Source: CAIYUC01 sp963682005 (lineage in GTDB: Bacteria; Bacteroidota; Bacteroidia; Bacteroidales; FEN-979). From it: 64,000 nucleotides of DNA. The notes under the pieces were generated by a model that saw nothing but the letters and a program-made list of their open reading frames with translations, did no database searches and had not been told where the DNA came from. Below, one piece after another: positions 42,058 to 50,302 of the stretch (positions within the stretch are counted from its first letter, which is position 1; every line of letters starts with the position of its first letter). The position numbers and the translations under genes were made by a program. Where the stretch lies: the NCBI GenBank assembly GCA_963682005.1, contig OY820914.1:5201861-5265860 (forward strand). The letters run 5' to 3'.

Positions 42058-42591
42058 CTTCACTATCGTATAGATATCCGCCAGGTTCCGCCCGAACCCG
42101 TCATAATCCAGCCCGTATCCCACGATAAACTCGTTGGGAATACTCATCCCGATGTAATCGATCTTAAACGATTTAACAAACGCATCCGGTTTGTGGCAGA
42201 AACACGCGATCTTAACATCAGCGGGTTCATGCTTTTCGAGTTCAATGATGATCTGTTCCACCGTGATCCCGGTATCAACAATGTCTTCCAGTACGACCAC
42301 ATGCCTGGAACGGATATCCTCGTTCAGCCCGATCAGCTGTTTGACTTTGTTTGTTGTCGATGTTCCCGAATAGGATGACAATTTGATGAATGTGATTTCG
42401 CACGGTATCGTGATCTTCTTCAGGAGGTCGGAAGCAAACATGAACGATCCGTTCAGAATTGCCAGGAAAAGCGGCGTCTTCCCTTCATAATCCCGGTTGA
42501 TCCGGTCGGCGATCCGCTGGATGGCGGCGTCGATCTCGGGCGCCGGGATGGAAATACGGAATTCCTTATCCTTTACTTTGATGGTTGACAT
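42046..42591 (-). CDS. hpt: Hypoxanthine phosphoribosyltransferase
   Basis: The 181-residue purine salvage enzyme has the PRPP-binding motif 'VVVLEDIVDTGITVEQ' and the N-terminal 'FLAILNGSFMFASDLL'. ATG 42591 ('MSTIKVKDKEF') is preferred to the in-frame start at 42600, because a TAATTTTG promoter match occupies 42605-42598. The last residues, 'KSEE', and the TGA stop are read from a TTCACTC tandem array, so the repeat has replaced or extended the natural C-terminus. It is divergent from purE, with only 52 nt between the starts. Confidence 0.95.
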   Translation of the reverse strand: MSTIKVKDKEFRISIPAPEIDAAIQRIADRINRDYEGKTPLFLAILNGSFMFASDLLKKITIPCEITFIKLSSYSGTSTTNKVKQLIGLNEDIRSRHVVVLEDIVDTGITVEQIIIELEKHEPADVKIACFCHKPDAFVKSFKIDYIGMSIPNEFIVGYGLDYDGFGRNLADIYTIVKSEE

Positions 42592-42597
42592 AGGGAC

Positions 42598-42605
42598 CAA
42601 AATTA
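42598..42605 (-). promoter_or_regulatory. -7 element TAATTTTG, hpt
   Basis: A - strand match only 6 nt before the hpt ATG at 42591, so the leader would be near zero. It is back to back with the purE element. Confidence 0.5.
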
Positions 42606-42609
42606 TGAC

Positions 42610-42617
42610 TATTTTTG
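42610..42617 (+). promoter_or_regulatory. -7 element TATTTTTG, purE
   Basis: A + strand match 26 nt before the purE ATG at 42644, four bases from the divergent hpt element. The upstream halves of the two promoters must overlap. Confidence 0.5.
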
Positions 42618-42643
42618 TTCAGATTGTAGTAAAATTTAACGAA

Positions 42644-43147
42644 ATGGACCCAAAAGTCAGCATTATCATGGGAAGCACTTCCGATCTTCCCGTCATGGAA
42701 GCCGCTGCAAAGTTTCTGAACGATATGAAGATCCCGTTTGAAATGAATGCGCTATCCGCCCATAGGACACCTGAAAAGGTTGAAGAGTTTTCCCGGAATG
42801 CCTACAAGCGGGGCATACGTGTTATCATTGCCGCCGCCGGGATGGCTGCCCACCTCCCCGGCGTGATCGCCGCAATGACGGTGCTCCCTGTGATCGGGGT
42901 GCCGATCAAATCTTCCCTGGAAGGCCTTGACGCCATGCTGGCCATCCTCCAGATGCCCCCCGGGATTCCCGTCGCTACCGTTTCCATAAACGGGGCGCAG
43001 AATGCCGCAATCCTGGCCGCAGAGATCCTGGCGGTCAGCGATCCTGAACTGCATGAAAAAATGATTGCCTTTAAAGAAGATTTAAAGAAAAAAGTCGTGA
43101 AGGCAAATGAGGAGCTGGCGGCGGTGAAATACGAGTATAAGGTTTAG
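42644..43147 (+). CDS. purE: 5-(carboxyamino)imidazole ribonucleotide mutase
   Basis: The 167-residue class-I PurE converts N5-CAIR to CAIR in purine synthesis. Motifs are 'IIMGSTSDLPVMEAAAKFL', the catalytic-His 'ALSAHRTPEKV' and 'AAAGMAAHLPGVIA'. The frame is open back to 42497, but the conserved start is ATG 42644 and a promoter match lies in between. The TAG stop (43145-43147) is the first unit of a tandem array that forms one arm of the inverted pair around the next gene. Confidence 0.96.
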   Translation: MDPKVSIIMGSTSDLPVMEAAAKFLNDMKIPFEMNALSAHRTPEKVEEFSRNAYKRGIRVIIAAAGMAAHLPGVIAAMTVLPVIGVPIKSSLEGLDAMLAILQMPPGIPVATVSINGAQNAAILAAEILAVSDPELHEKMIAFKEDLKKKVVKANEELAAVKYEYKV

Positions 43148-43190
43148 TTGCTTTGTTGCTTAGGTGCTTAGGTGCTTAGGTGCTTAGTTG
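43145..43190. repeat. (GTGCTTAG)n array, left arm around the four-helix-bundle gene
   Basis: TTAGTTGC/TTAGGTGC octamers, about five copies, begin on the purE stop codon. The reverse complement matches the array at 43654-43682. Confidence 0.9.
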
Positions 43191-43218
43191 AAAAAGAGGT
43201 TGAGTTGTTTATCGGGAA

Positions 43219-43578
43219 TCATTTTGATATTGCTTTCCGATAAGCATTCAGTAGATTTGATATCTCTTCCACTTGTGTTCGTAGTTCAATAAGGGTTACC
43301 TCTTCAATATAACCAAGATCATAAGAAAGAATAAGTTGATTTAAGCATTCCATCAGGCTTGAGTATGCAAGTTGAATAAAGTAACTTTGATCCTTACTGG
43401 ATGTTCTTGAAGAACCTTCAGCAATATTTGAGGAAACGGAAACAGCAGATCTTTGCAATTGACTGACAATCCCGAATCGCTCATCCTGAGGGAAGTTTCT
43501 TGTAACCAAATAAAGGGTTTTGACAAATTCCCTCGACTTCTGCCAAACCCTCAACTTTTCAAATGAGTATGTATGCAT
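43219..43578 (-). CDS. Four-helix-bundle protein (23S rRNA intervening-sequence / S23 family)
   Basis: The 119-residue protein starts at the ATG at 43578 ('MHTYSFEKLRVWQKSREFVK'); the longer frame to 43635 runs into repeat DNA. Family marks are 'LRVWQKSREFVKTLY', 'LQRSAVSVSSNIAEGSSR' and 'YFIQLAYSSLMECLNQL', the pattern of TIGR02436-type four-helix bundles. These proteins occur in 23S rRNA insertions and stand-alone, and are relatives of the Avd proteins of diversity-generating retroelements; the molecular role is uncertain. No reverse transcriptase or rRNA is nearby. The gene is exactly bracketed by inverted octamer arrays, which suggests that it moves as a cassette. Confidence 0.9.
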   Translation of the reverse strand: MHTYSFEKLRVWQKSREFVKTLYLVTRNFPQDERFGIVSQLQRSAVSVSSNIAEGSSRTSSKDQSYFIQLAYSSLMECLNQLILSYDLGYIEEVTLIELRTQVEEISNLLNAYRKAISK

Positions 43579-43619
43579 ATCTTTTTTAATTGAAACAAGT
43601 GCCAACTCCGGCCTAATAT

Positions 43620-43682
43620 TTAAACAACTTAACAACTTAACAAATTAACAACTAAGCACCTAAGCAACTAAGCAACTAAGCA
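43620..43682. repeat. (CTAAGCAA)n and (TTAACAAC)n arrays, right arm around the four-helix-bundle gene
   Basis: Three AACTTAAC/TTAACAAC units are followed by four CTAAGCAC/CTAAGCAA units. The latter are the inverse of the 43145-43190 array. The array runs into the O-methyltransferase gene and carries its TAG stop (- strand, 43676-43678). Confidence 0.9.
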
Positions 43683-44311
43683 ATCTTCCTGGCAAGCATC
43701 AGCCCGTCCCTGATCGGCAGAAGAAGGTGCTCTACCCGCCTGTCATTATGCACGAACGTGTTGAATTCAATGATACCAAGGGTTTCCTTGTCATTTGTTT
43801 TCGGATCCAGCACCTTTCCTCCCCAGAAAGCATTGTCGGCCATGATGAAGCCGCCAGGCCGCACGTGATCGAACACCATGTTATAATACTTCAGGTAGTT
43901 GGGTTTGTCGGCGTCGATGAATACAAGGTCCCATTGCTCTTTCAGCGTCGGGATGACCTTCTCAGCTTCTCCGATATGAAGTATGATCTTTGCACTGAGC
44001 CCGGCCTCCTCCACATACTTCCGGATCATGGTCTCCTCCTCAGGGTTCACTTCTATTGTATGAAGAAGCCCGTCCTCCTTCAGTCCTGACGCAAGGCAGA
44101 TGGCTGAGTACCCGGTAAACGTACCGATCTCGAGGATCCTCAACGGCCTGATCATGTGGCTGATCATCCGCAATAACGTTCCCTGCAAATGTCCCGACAA
44201 CATCCTCGGGTAAACCCGTGACAGATGAGTTTCCCTGTTCAGCCTGGCAAGAACCTCCGGTTCCGGCATGCTGAATTCTTCTGCATACTGCTCAAATTCG
44301 TCCCTTTTCAT
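43676..44311 (-). CDS. Class I SAM-dependent O-methyltransferase
   Basis: The 211-residue enzyme belongs to the caffeoyl-CoA/catechol O-methyltransferase-like family (PF01596). The SAM motif is 'ILEIGTFTGYSAICLA', with 'DLVFIDADKPNYLKYYN' and 'GGFIMADNAFWGG' carrying the metal-binding acidic residues. The substrate is unknown. The last codons ('KIA') and the stop lie where the octamer array begins. The upstream gap to the M16 gene holds ACACGAAGA words and a 60-bp palindrome. Confidence 0.92.
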   Translation of the reverse strand: MKRDEFEQYAEEFSMPEPEVLARLNRETHLSRVYPRMLSGHLQGTLLRMISHMIRPLRILEIGTFTGYSAICLASGLKEDGLLHTIEVNPEEETMIRKYVEEAGLSAKIILHIGEAEKVIPTLKEQWDLVFIDADKPNYLKYYNMVFDHVRPGGFIMADNAFWGGKVLDPKTNDKETLGIIEFNTFVHNDRRVEHLLLPIRDGLMLARKIA

Positions 44312-44329
44312 TTTCGTGCTATTTTGTCA

Positions 44330-44408
44330 GATAAATATTTCACGAAGTTACACGAAGATCTTTCACGAAGAACACGAAGATTTTTCACGAACTTACACGA
44401 AGATCGTC
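44330..44408. repeat. TTTCACGAAG / ACACGAAGA tandem words
   Basis: About six degenerate copies of TTTCACGAAGxxACACGAAGA lie upstream of the O-methyltransferase gene. Confidence 0.8.
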
Positions 44409-44467
44409 ATCCCGACCTTCGGTCTTCCCCTCCCTACGAGTAGGGAGGGGATAAGAGGGGTGGGTAC
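44409..44467. repeat. 60-bp nested palindrome, copy 1
   Basis: The core CCCCTCCCTAC-GA-GTAGGGAGGGG is followed by ATAAGAGGGGTGGGTA. Near-identical to 50020-50082, including the preceding GACCTTCGG segment. Confidence 0.9.
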
Positions 44468-44486
44468 TTATAATCCAAAATGATAT

Positions 44487-45725
44487 CTATTTTCTGCTGC
44501 CCGCCGAACTGAATATCAACCTGCTCAGTCTATCCGGCTCAAGGACCTCGTTGGCCGTTTCGAGGATCTGCCCAGGAGTGATCGACTCGATCTTTTTCAC
44601 AATTTCTTCCAGTGAAAGGAAATCATCCATGAACAGGTAGCTCTTTCCCATCGACAACATCAGGTTGATCTTCGACTCATTTGAAATCGACACCTGCCCG
44701 ATGAGCTGTTTTTTCGCAACCTGCAACTGGGACTGGCTGATCCTGCTGTTCCTGAGACGGCTGAGCTCTTTCTCCACAAGATCCCGCGCCTTTTCCATGA
44801 GGTTATTATCGGTGCCGAAATAGATCGAAAAGATCCCGGTATCGGAAAAAGGCACATAATTGGATTCAATATGATAGGTCAGCCCGTTTTTTTCGCGCAA
44901 GGCGATCGACAATCTTGAATTGAGGATGGGTCCACCCAGGATGTTATTCATAAATGCCAGAACATACCGCTTTTCGTCCTTCAGCGAATAGGCCGGGACA
45001 CCAATGATACAATGGGTCTGGTAGGTTTTTTTCCGCTCGGTCCGCTGCCGGGGGTGATACGTTCCGAACGTTCTTCTTTCCGAACTTCTCAGGTTGGCCG
45101 GGACCATGGAAAAATGTTTCTGTGCAAGGCGAAGGATCCTGTCAAAACTGATATTCCCTACAGAGCTGATGACCATCTGGTCGGTGTTGTAATTCCTGCT
45201 GATGAACTTCCTGGCGTCATTACTCCTGAATTTCCTTACATTTTTTGGTGTGCCGAGAATATTATACCCCAGCGGATGCCCTTCAAAGATAAGGTCTTCA
45301 AAATCATCGAAGATCTGCTCCGAAGGCGTATCGAGATAGGATTTGATCTCATCGATGATCACCTCTTTTTCCTTATCCAGCTCTTTCTGGGGAAATGACG
45401 GGTGGAAACAGATGTCGCTGATGAGCTCAAGGGTACGCTCATAGTACTGGTTCAGGAAAGTTGCATAGATGCAGGTCTCCTCCTTGGTGGTGTATGCATT
45501 CAGATCAGCTCCGACATTCTCAAGCCTGTTCAGCACCTGGTAGAGGTTGCGTTTCTCTGTTCCCTTGAAGATCACATGTTCGATGAAATGCGCCATTCCG
45601 TGTTCTTCCTCAAGCTCGTCACGGGTACCGGCGTTGATGATCAGTCCGCAGTGGGAAACCGGGCCTGGCACCTGGTGATGTACAAGCCGTATCCCGTTCG
45701 GGAGACAATACTCCTTGATGTCCAT
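44487..45725 (-). CDS. M16 family zinc peptidase
   Basis: The 412-residue insulinase-type peptidase has the inverted zinc motif His46-x2-Glu49-His50 in 'GMAHFIEHVIFKGT', with the downstream ligand Glu in 'EKEVIIDEIKSYLDTPSEQ'. Only one M16 core and its inactive-type partner half are present, giving the short bacterial processing-peptidase-like length. No signal peptide is seen. The gene starts 3 nt after the mutB stop, so it is probably the last gene of the mutA-mutB message. Confidence 0.93.
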   Translation of the reverse strand: MDIKEYCLPNGIRLVHHQVPGPVSHCGLIINAGTRDELEEEHGMAHFIEHVIFKGTEKRNLYQVLNRLENVGADLNAYTTKEETCIYATFLNQYYERTLELISDICFHPSFPQKELDKEKEVIIDEIKSYLDTPSEQIFDDFEDLIFEGHPLGYNILGTPKNVRKFRSNDARKFISRNYNTDQMVISSVGNISFDRILRLAQKHFSMVPANLRSSERRTFGTYHPRQRTERKKTYQTHCIIGVPAYSLKDEKRYVLAFMNNILGGPILNSRLSIALREKNGLTYHIESNYVPFSDTGIFSIYFGTDNNLMEKARDLVEKELSRLRNSRISQSQLQVAKKQLIGQVSISNESKINLMLSMGKSYLFMDDFLSLEEIVKKIESITPGQILETANEVLEPDRLSRLIFSSAGSRK

Positions 45726-45728
45726 CCG

Positions 45729-47882
45729 CTATTTCCTGCTTTCGATGAGGATATCCAGGAGCTTGATCCCGGCATCAGGAATAACAGTGCCCGGACCGAA
45801 AATTGCGACGGCTCCTGCTTTGTAAAGGTAATCATAATCCTGCGGTGGGATGACCCCACCGACAACGACCATGATATCGTCGCGGCCGAGCTTTTTCAGT
45901 TCTTCGATCACTTGTGGTACAAGGGTCTTGTGACCGGCTGCAAGGCTGGAAACCCCAAGAATGTGAACATCGTTCTCCACCGCTTGTTTTGCGGCTTCCG
46001 CGGGAGTCTGGAACAATGGCCCGATATCCACGTCGAAGCCGATGTCGGCATACCCGGTAGCGACCACTTTGGCCCCACGGTCATGGCCATCCTGGCCCAT
46101 CTTTGCGATCATGATCCTCGGACGGCGGCCTTCCATGGCTGCAAAGCTGTCGGCCATTTCACGGGCTTTCTGAAAGTTCCCGTTATCTTTTGATTCAGAT
46201 GAATATACACCTGATATTGAACGTATCACGGCTTTATACCTCCCATATATTTTTTCCAGTGCAGAAGAGATCTCTCCAAGTGTGGCTCTTTTCCTTGCAG
46301 CGTCGATCGACAAAGCAAGGAGATTACCAGTTCCTGTTTCGGCTGCCTGCGTCAGCGCTTCCAGGGATTTCTGCACTTCGTCATTGTTTCTTTCCGATTT
46401 CAGTTGAGCCAGTCTCTTTACCTGCGATTCCCTCACGGCCGTATTGTCCACCTCAAGGGTTTCAATCGGGTCTTCCTTGTCGAGGCGATTCATATTCACA
46501 CCGATGATCTTGTCTTTTCCAGTGTCGATCCTGGCCTGTTTGCGTGCTGATGCTTCCTCGATCCTCATTTTGGGGATCCCGGTCTCGATGGCTTTGGCCA
46601 TTCCTCCCAATTTTTCAACTTCTTCGATCAGCGCCCAGGCTTTGTGCGCGATCTCATGCGTCAGCGCTTCTACGTAATACGATCCGGCCCACGGATCGAC
46701 CGACCTGCAGATATTGGTTTCTTCCATCAGGTAGAGCTGGGTATTCCTCGATATGCGCGCAGAAAAATCGGTAGGCAGTGCAATGGCTTCATCCAGCGAA
46801 TTGGTGTGCAACGACTGGGTATGGCCCAAAGCTGCTGCCAGGGCTTCAATACATGTTCGTGCAACATTGTTGAACGGATCCTGCTCTGTAAGGCTCCATC
46901 CCGATGTCTGGCAGTGAGTCCTCAATGCCATTGATTTTTCTTTCTTCGGATTGAACTGCTTGACGATCTTCGCCCATAAAAGCCGTGCAGCCCTCATCTT
47001 CGCGATTTCCATGAAATGATTCATCCCAACAGCCCAGAAGAACGACAACCGGGGCGCAAAACTGTCGATATCCATCCCGGCATTGATCCCCGCACGCAGG
47101 TAATCCAGTCCGTCGGCAAGGGTATAGGCCAGCTCGATGTCGGCTGTAGCCCCTGCTTCCTGCATATGATAGCCGCTGATGCTGATCGAATTGAACTTGG
47201 GCATGTTCTTCGATGTGAACTCAAAGATATCGGCAATGATCTTCATCGACGGTATCGGCGGATAAATATAGGTGTTCCTCACCATGAACTCCTTCAGGAT
47301 ATCATTCTGGATCGTACCATTGAGGCACTCCATTGAAACACCCTGCTCCTCAGCTGCAACAATGTAGAATGCGAGGATCGGAAGAACAGCACCGTTCATC
47401 GTCATCGACACTGACATTTTATCAAGGGGGATCTCATCAAAAAGGATCTTCATGTCAAGGATGGAATCAATGGCAACGCCAGCCTTTCCGACATCACCCA
47501 CCACCCTTTCATGGTCGGAATCATAGCCGCGGTGCGTGGCAAGGTCGAAGGCTACAGACAGCCCTTTCTGACCGGCCGCCAGGTTGCGGCGATAGAATGC
47601 ATTCGACTCTTCTGCTGTCGAAAACCCGGCATACTGGCGGATCGTCCAGGGCCGTGTCACGTACATGGTAGAATACGGACCGCGCAGAAACGGAGGGATC
47701 CCTGCTGCATACTGCAACTGCTCCATCTTCTCAAGGTCGCTTTCCCCATAAACAGGTTTCACGGCGATCTGTTCCGGGGTTATCCACCGGTTCTTGCTGC
47801 CATTCTTCTTCTCCCACGCTCCGAAAGGGGTTTGCCCGGGAAGTGACGCTTGAAATTCAATATTCTTAAAATCAGGTCTCAT
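45729..47882 (-). CDS. mutB: Methylmalonyl-CoA mutase large subunit
   Basis: The 717-residue catalytic subunit interconverts succinyl-CoA and methylmalonyl-CoA with adenosylcobalamin, the key step between succinate and propionate. The TIM barrel carries 'PYSTMYVTRPWTIRQYAGF' and 'HTNSLDEAIALPTDFSARI'. The C-terminal B12 domain has the base-off motif 'GQDGHDRGAKVVATGY' (Asp-x-His-x2-Gly). The partner MutA is encoded just upstream on the same strand, across 93 nt of repeat array. M16 follows 3 nt downstream. Confidence 0.97.
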   Translation of the reverse strand: MRPDFKNIEFQASLPGQTPFGAWEKKNGSKNRWITPEQIAVKPVYGESDLEKMEQLQYAAGIPPFLRGPYSTMYVTRPWTIRQYAGFSTAEESNAFYRRNLAAGQKGLSVAFDLATHRGYDSDHERVVGDVGKAGVAIDSILDMKILFDEIPLDKMSVSMTMNGAVLPILAFYIVAAEEQGVSMECLNGTIQNDILKEFMVRNTYIYPPIPSMKIIADIFEFTSKNMPKFNSISISGYHMQEAGATADIELAYTLADGLDYLRAGINAGMDIDSFAPRLSFFWAVGMNHFMEIAKMRAARLLWAKIVKQFNPKKEKSMALRTHCQTSGWSLTEQDPFNNVARTCIEALAAALGHTQSLHTNSLDEAIALPTDFSARISRNTQLYLMEETNICRSVDPWAGSYYVEALTHEIAHKAWALIEEVEKLGGMAKAIETGIPKMRIEEASARKQARIDTGKDKIIGVNMNRLDKEDPIETLEVDNTAVRESQVKRLAQLKSERNNDEVQKSLEALTQAAETGTGNLLALSIDAARKRATLGEISSALEKIYGRYKAVIRSISGVYSSESKDNGNFQKAREMADSFAAMEGRRPRIMIAKMGQDGHDRGAKVVATGYADIGFDVDIGPLFQTPAEAAKQAVENDVHILGVSSLAAGHKTLVPQVIEELKKLGRDDIMVVVGGVIPPQDYDYLYKAGAVAIFGPGTVIPDAGIKLLDILIESRK

Positions 47883-47885
47883 TCT

Positions 47886-47996
47886 ATATCTCTATTTTCT
47901 ATTTTCTATTTTCTATTTTCTATTCTCTATTGCCTATTGCCTATTGCCTATTGCCTATTGCCTATTGCCTATTGCCTATTGCCTATTGCCTATTCC
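47886..47996. repeat. (CTATTTT)n and (GCCTATT)n heptamer arrays between mutA and mutB
   Basis: About five TCTATTT units are followed by about eleven TTGCCTA units in tandem. The array extends into mutA, whose last six codons and TAG stop are made of it. It is the longest regular array in the window. Confidence 0.92.
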
Positions 47997-49874
47997 TAAC
48001 CTCGTCTGATACCCTGCAAGAGTCTGCAAAAGATTGCTCCTCAGGTGGATAAAATCAACGATTCCTTCCGCTTTCAGTTTATCCATGATATCCTTCGGGT
48101 AGCCTGCAACAACAATAATAGCGTTGGGCATCTTCTTTTTTATCTCCTTGCTGATCTGCGGAGCAACAACCTCATATTCTTCATCCGAGCTGCAAATAAC
48201 AATGATCTCGGCGGCTGCTTCTGCTGCCGACAAGATCCCGTCTTCTATTACGGTGAACCCTGCATTGTCAATGATCTCAAAACCGGCACAGCCGAAAAAG
48301 TTGGTGGCGAATCCGGCACGTGCTTTCCGCATGGCGAGGTTCCCTGTCTGGAAAAGGAACACGGAAGGCCTTTTATGACCCTGGCTGATGTATCTTTCGG
48401 TATTCAGCCTCATTTCTTCAAAGCCTTCAGTTTCCCTCGAAAGATGAAGCTTCTTGTACGCCGAAGGATGTTCTGCCTGCTTTTCTTCCTTTACCAGCGT
48501 GAGTTTATCAAGCATAGTCTCACCCGTGTTTGGATATTGGTTCGTACCAATGCTAACTGTTTTCCGCTGTGCGATATCCGTTTCTTTTTTTATCATGGAT
48601 TGTTCAATTGCATCCTGAACAAATCCGGATTTAACACATTCGATCATCCCTCCTTTTTCTTCCACTTCCCGGAAGAGGTTCCATGCATGACTGGCTATCG
48701 AATTGGTGAGGTTCTCAATATAGTACGACCCGGCAGAAGGGTCGATGGTCTTGTCGAGATGAGCTTCTTCCTTGAAAATAAGTTGTTGGTTCAAGGCGAT
48801 CCTTTGCGAAAAATCATCCGGGTTTTTAAAGGTGAAGTCAAAGGGCAGCACTGAAATTGAATCGGCATTGCCTATTGCGGCAGCCATCCCTTCTGTTGTC
48901 GTTCTCAGCATATTCACAAAAGGGTCGTAAATTGTCTTGTTTCGCTGGGCTGTAACTGCATGCAGAAACAACTGCATCGACTCTTTTTTCTGCGGATCGT
49001 ATTGCTCCACAATCTTTGCCCAAAGTATCCTGGCAGCGCGAAGCTTCGCAATCTCCATGAAATAATTTGAACCGGAGCTGAGAGACATCTGCATCCTCGG
49101 GGCAATAGCATCCACCGTAAAACCCCGCGAAACAAGCCCCGAAAGGTACTCATTCGCCGAGGCAATGCTGAAGCCAAGCTCCTGGACCAATGTTGATCCG
49201 GCGCTGTTAAAATAATGGCCGTTCACATTGATGATCCTCAAATGCGGCATGCGCTTCAGAACCGTCGTAAGAAGGTATTCCGCCTCATCAAAATTATTCG
49301 TCTGCGATATATAAAAGTCGCCATGAGTAAGCAGATAGCTGATCGGATCAAAATTCAGGGCACCCCTGATAATTTCTCCTGTCAGGTGACGAAATCCGGC
49401 TTCATAGATGAGCAGTTCAAGGGTGAGTGGATATGACCTTGAAGAGCTTAATTGAATCTGAATTGCCGAAATATCAATCCCGTCGAGCAGTTGATTCAAC
49501 TGCTTATGAGAAGTGATGTCCTTCACATTGAAGCAAACGGCCTCTGCTCCCCTGGAGATGGCTTCCCTGGCCGCTTTATTTGCGGAGGTTATATCGGTCC
49601 CAAAGATATCCTGGCGAATGATCCAGTTGTTTTTTTTAGTCTTATTGCCCCTTACATAAGGATATTCATCGGGTAATGCACCTGAAAACCAGATGGGATC
49701 CAGGTCTTCACTGCGATAGTAGGGCCTCACATCGAAACCTTCATCTGTTTTCCAGACCAGTTTTTTTTCATAATCAGCCCCTTTTAAATCTGATATGATC
49801 AGCTCTTCCCAGGATTGGGTCGAAACCGGGGGGAATTCAGGAAATAACTTTTTACTATTTTCTTTAGGATCCAT
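47976..49874 (-). CDS. mutA: Methylmalonyl-CoA mutase small subunit
   Basis: The 632-residue non-catalytic partner of MutB has a barrel domain ('MQMSLSSGSNYFMEIAKLRA') and a degenerate B12-like domain ('VFLFQTGNLAMRKARAGFA') that lacks the Asp-x-His-x2-Gly motif, as expected for MutA. A TAAATTTG promoter match lies 66 nt upstream. The C-terminal 'GIGNRQ' is translated from the tandem array that follows, so the repeat has been fused in frame to the 3' end. Confidence 0.95.
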   Translation of the reverse strand: MDPKENSKKLFPEFPPVSTQSWEELIISDLKGADYEKKLVWKTDEGFDVRPYYRSEDLDPIWFSGALPDEYPYVRGNKTKKNNWIIRQDIFGTDITSANKAAREAISRGAEAVCFNVKDITSHKQLNQLLDGIDISAIQIQLSSSRSYPLTLELLIYEAGFRHLTGEIIRGALNFDPISYLLTHGDFYISQTNNFDEAEYLLTTVLKRMPHLRIINVNGHYFNSAGSTLVQELGFSIASANEYLSGLVSRGFTVDAIAPRMQMSLSSGSNYFMEIAKLRAARILWAKIVEQYDPQKKESMQLFLHAVTAQRNKTIYDPFVNMLRTTTEGMAAAIGNADSISVLPFDFTFKNPDDFSQRIALNQQLIFKEEAHLDKTIDPSAGSYYIENLTNSIASHAWNLFREVEEKGGMIECVKSGFVQDAIEQSMIKKETDIAQRKTVSIGTNQYPNTGETMLDKLTLVKEEKQAEHPSAYKKLHLSRETEGFEEMRLNTERYISQGHKRPSVFLFQTGNLAMRKARAGFATNFFGCAGFEIIDNAGFTVIEDGILSAAEAAAEIIVICSSDEEYEVVAPQISKEIKKKMPNAIIVVAGYPKDIMDKLKAEGIVDFIHLRSNLLQTLAGYQTRLGIGNRQ

Positions 49875-49939
49875 GATTATTGGAAGGGTATTAATGTATT
49901 GTGTCGGTGTTCTTGAATTGAACCTTTTGAAATATGCGG

Positions 49940-49947
49940 CAAATTTA
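49940..49947 (-). promoter_or_regulatory. -7 element TAAATTTG, mutA
   Basis: A - strand TAnnTTTG match, followed by GCCGCATAT, 66 nt before the mutA ATG. Confidence 0.55.
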
Positions 49948-50019
49948 AAGATTTCTTTCGTTTAATCAATGAGACTCAAATTTTTCGGTACTTCACAGAA
50001 ATGCATACCTGAGATAAGA

Positions 50020-50082
50020 TACCCACCCCGACCTTCGGCCTTCCCCTCCCTACTGGTAGGGAGGGGATTTGAGGGGTGGGTA
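50020..50082. repeat. 60-bp nested palindrome, copy 2
   Basis: Outer arms ACCCACCCC...GGGGTGGGT enclose the inner CCCCTCCCTAC-TG-GTAGGGAGGGG. It lies in the 428-nt gap between mutA and the epimerase gene; the rest of the gap (49948-50019 and 50083-50302) shows no gene. Confidence 0.9.
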
Positions 50083-50302
50083 TGCAGAGGGGAAGTGCAC
50101 TAATATGCGTTTTCCTTTTTTCCTGCAATCAATCTGATATCAGACAATAGATTTTGATGTAAATTTACAGTGACATGACACAAAACCCCATTTTACCGCT
50201 GAAGTGCTGAGGTGCAGAGAAACATATGAATTGAGCTGATTTCCTCATGTCTCTTCGGTTACATAAAATTGATAGCATGCAGGCAAGGCAAAAAACAAGA
50301 AC

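Noticed and set aside
43145..43682. Diversity-generating retroelement (four-helix bundle as Avd)
   Set aside because: No reverse transcriptase and no template/variable repeat pair with adenine-biased differences is seen nearby, and the protein looks like the IVS/S23 branch.
47886..47996. Possible CRISPR array
   Set aside because: The units are contiguous 7-nt words with no spacers, and no cas gene is present; the same holds for the arrays at 18830, 43145 and 51167.
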